Below, in pieces: positions 6,608 through 8,716 of a DNA stretch of 8,716 nucleotides. The position numbers and the translations under genes are program-made. Under the pieces are notes generated by a model. The model was not told the DNA's origin, made no database searches, and saw nothing but the letters and a program-made list of their open reading frames with translations. Each line of letters begins with the position of its first letter. The stretch's first letter is position 1. Origin of the DNA: Sphingobacteriia bacterium (GTDB lineage Bacteria > Bacteroidota > Bacteroidia > NS11-12g > UBA955). The DNA is taken from positions 1 to 8,716 of the forward strand of contig JAGKXC010000083.1 of the NCBI GenBank assembly GCA_021151535.1, in the 5' to 3' direction.

Positions 6608-8716
6608 TCAATTTCCTGGATAAGCATTTTGATTGCCTGAATTCCCATTTCCGTTCCCGTTAACCGGCGCATTGTTTTGGTTGCTGCCATACGGCATGGC
6701 GATAATTTTTGTGGTGTAAACACTGTTGTTTTCCAAACTGCATCGGATGTGGTAAATGCCTGGTTTTAAATCGGATACACTGAGGTAGGCGATGTTGTTG
6801 TTGATGTTGTTTAAGTATTTTAAAACCTGACCCGTTGTGGAAACCAATGCCACAGAAATGAGTTTTATACTGGCTTTGATTTGCAAATCAGAAACGGCTG
6901 GGTTGGGATAAGCTTGAATTTGCACGTCTTGATCGCCAAAAATCTCAACTTTTTGTTCTGGAATGCTGTTGGGATTGTTCTGCGGATCGCAATCGCTGCT
7001 TGAGCAATATTTGGCAATCATGTTTACCAAGATGTCGTTTAAGTAATCCACGTTTTCTTTTACCCCGGTTGGCGCAATATGGGCGCTGCCAATGCCGCTG
7101 TGGTTGGTGATGTAGATGTAATCGCCAAAAGTTGCCGCCGCCATGTATTTCATCAAGAACTCGGTTTCTTGGTTGATGCCACTAGCAGTAATGGGTACAA
7201 TTTTGATTCCTTTTTGTGCCGCAGTTTCAATCATGGTGCGGATTCGCAAAGCAGCATAATCATGTGGCGGCGCATCCAAAACCAAAAACATAATACGGGC
7301 TAAGGCGTCTTCACTCCATTCCATGTGGTTAATGGCTGTGGCAAGCGCTGAATCTACGGCTTCCGGAAAATCGCCGCCGCCACCCGCAGATTGTGCACCC
7401 AAAAATGAATTCAATTCCTCAATGCTCTCAGTGAAATCCTTTTTTACCGTTACGTAATTATCGCCCAAATCCCTGTAAAATACTGATCCCAATCGGATTT
7501 TTGAACAAGGTGCTGAGGTTTGCGCACGCAAGATTACATCCATCATTTCCGATTGCAAATACTGAATTTCATCGCCCATTGACCCCGTTGCATCCACCAC
7601 CATGCAGATATCTACCGCGCGGCTGTTTTTCTGCTTGTACTCGTCTAATCCCAGATCAATGATGCCGGGAACCGGTTTCGACGACCATTTGGTATCGGTA
7701 TAGCGGAATTCTCCTTTGCTAATAACCAGTTTGTAGTATGTTTTTCCGGGCGATGGGATGGCGGCTTTTAAAGGGGTTGAAGCCGATGTCTTTGCATCAT
7801 GCGGCGAGGTACCGGTGGCAACACTGGATGTTGGCGTTTTCGGCGCAACAGGAGCGGGGTGTTTGCCGTCTTTCCCAGCAGCAGCAGGCGATGGCGGTAC
7901 AATGGGTTTTGCAATGGGGTTTGGATTTACATTACCGTCTGCACCCAATTCTCCTTGAAATTGTAAGTACAAAACGCATTCTCCAAAATTGTTTGTTTTG
8001 GCTGTCCACAGCAAATTGCCTTCATTGGAATAAAGCGATACAGTTGCATCTATAATGGGTTTTCCATTGGATTTTAGGCGCAAATGCTGTTGACCTTGGG
8101 TCATGTTCATTCCCCAACGGTGCTGGTAATGGGCGATGGCGCTGTTTTCATGGGTTTTTTGAAATTCCGACCAATGTTCAATGTCGTTCCAGTGACCTGC
8201 AGTAATCTGTCGTGCTGCAGGGAATTCGCTGGAAATGGCCGCTATTTCTTCGGTTTCTTTAGCATCACCAGTCGGTTTTTCCTCCGATTTATAAACAACT
8301 CCGGCGGCGCTCCGTTTCAAACCATCACTCCCCGCAGCTTTGCTCTTTACACCAGCCAGCACGGTTGTTGTGTTTCTAAAAGCCTTGCTAGTTGTAGTTG
8401 CCGATGTGGCAGATAACGTGGTAGTGTAAGTGCCGGGGCTGGTGAATGACCTGTCTGCAGCACTTGGCACATACGACAAAGATTCGCCTTCAAACCTGCC
8501 TCCAGCATCGCCAAAAGACCAGGAATAGGTAACAATTGAATCTGAAACAATCGAGATTCTTTTGTCGAGCAGATTTAATCGATTCACATAGTTTTTTTGG
8601 TATTTTTTTGTATAGCACATTTGGTGTGCTGAAACCAATCCGCCAAGTCCATTGGCGCGCAGCAATGAATCGGCCACATGAATTGTATCGCCTTTTGTTC
8701 TCATCGCCAGTTCAAA
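6608..8716 (-). CDS. Secreted PKD-like / carboxypeptidase-regulatory-like / vWA protein with T9SS sorting domain, 5'-truncated
   Basis: The frame stays open to the right edge (FELA precedes the Met at 8704) and no signal peptide is present, so the N-terminus is missing; residues here count from that Met. A PKD-like domain covers about 50-116 (TYSWSFGDAGG, then FTSPGTYTTTLSAT). Residues about 168-200 (TAGHWNDIEHW) precede a carboxypeptidase-regulatory-like fold at about 205-250 (GKPIIDATVSLY). A Pro/Ala/Ser/Thr-rich linker follows (254-319). The vWA domain spans about 362-568. Its metal-site motif is DATGSMG (371-377), a D-x-T-x-S variant of D-x-S-x-S, with GGGGDFPEAV (441-450) and FLVLDAPPHDY (473-483) as in hemicentin-like vWA domains. 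A T9SS type A sorting domain spans about 587-669 (YPNPAVSDLQIK, then VSDLKPGIYHIRC). An unusual Asn/Gly-rich tail (670-698) comes after it. Adhesion or structural display at the cell surface is plausible but not proven; no enzyme motif is visible. Confidence 0.9.
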   Translation of the reverse strand, partial: FELAMRTKGDTIHVADSLLRANGLGGLVSAHQMCYTKKYQKNYVNRLNLLDKRISIVSDSIVTYSWSFGDAGGRFEGESLSYVPSAADRSFTSPGTYTTTLSATSATTTSKAFRNTTTVLAGVKSKAAGSDGLKRSAAGVVYKSEEKPTGDAKETEEIAAISSEFPAARQITAGHWNDIEHWSEFQKTHENSAIAHYQHRWGMNMTQGQQHLRLKSNGKPIIDATVSLYSNEGNLLWTAKTNNFGECVLYLQFQGELGADGNVNPNPIAKPIVPPSPAAAGKDGKHPAPVAPKTPTSSVATGTSPHDAKTSASTPLKAAIPSPGKTYYKLVISKGEFRYTDTKWSSKPVPGIIDLGLDEYKQKNSRAVDICMVVDATGSMGDEIQYLQSEMMDVILRAQTSAPCSKIRLGSVFYRDLGDNYVTVKKDFTESIEELNSFLGAQSAGGGGDFPEAVDSALATAINHMEWSEDALARIMFLVLDAPPHDYAALRIRTMIETAAQKGIKIVPITASGINQETEFLMKYMAAATFGDYIYITNHSGIGSAHIAPTGVKENVDYLNDILVNMIAKYCSSSDCDPQNNPNSIPEQKVEIFGDQDVQIQAYPNPAVSDLQIKASIKLISVALVSTTGQVLKYLNNINNNIAYLSVSDLKPGIYHIRCSLENNSVYTTKIIAMPYGSNQNNAPVNGNGNGNSGNQNAYPGN

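Overview
The window reads as chromosomal DNA of a member of the Bacteroidota. Three things support this. Two large proteins end in type IX secretion (T9SS) type A sorting domains. There is a TonB-dependent receptor with the N-terminal carboxypeptidase-regulatory-like domain typical of the phylum. Promoter-like TAnnTTTG boxes lie just upstream of two genes, and no Shine-Dalgarno sequences are apparent. Genus or family cannot be read from this sequence.

Layout, left to right. Positions 1-1029 (+) hold the 3' part of a secreted T9SS cargo protein whose start lies outside the window. It converges tail-to-tail, with only 3 bases between stop codons, on a block of four minus-strand genes. In transcription order these are fumC (6524-5112, class II fumarase), folP (5075-4245, dihydropteroate synthase), rpe (4217-3561, ribulose-phosphate 3-epimerase) and a TonB-dependent receptor (3486-1033, TTG start). 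Gaps in the block are 36, 27 and 74 bases. Upstream of fumC on the same strand, 6608-8716 carries most of a large secreted protein with PKD-like, carboxypeptidase-regulatory-like and von Willebrand A (vWA) domains and a T9SS sorting domain. Its N-terminus lies beyond the right edge.

Functionally the centre is housekeeping: TCA cycle, folate synthesis and the pentose phosphate pathway, followed by an outer-membrane receptor of unknown ligand. On each side is a surface or secreted protein. The three enzymes share no pathway, so any co-transcription is more likely growth-linked or historical than a dedicated system. I see no RNA genes, mobile elements, CRISPR arrays or defence systems. No gene-free stretch exceeds 83 bases.

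The most unusual items are an Asn/Gly-rich tail after the T9SS sorting domain of the vWA protein, a dyad in front of fumC, and the TTG start of the receptor behind a terminator-like hairpin. I found no convincing new biological system.
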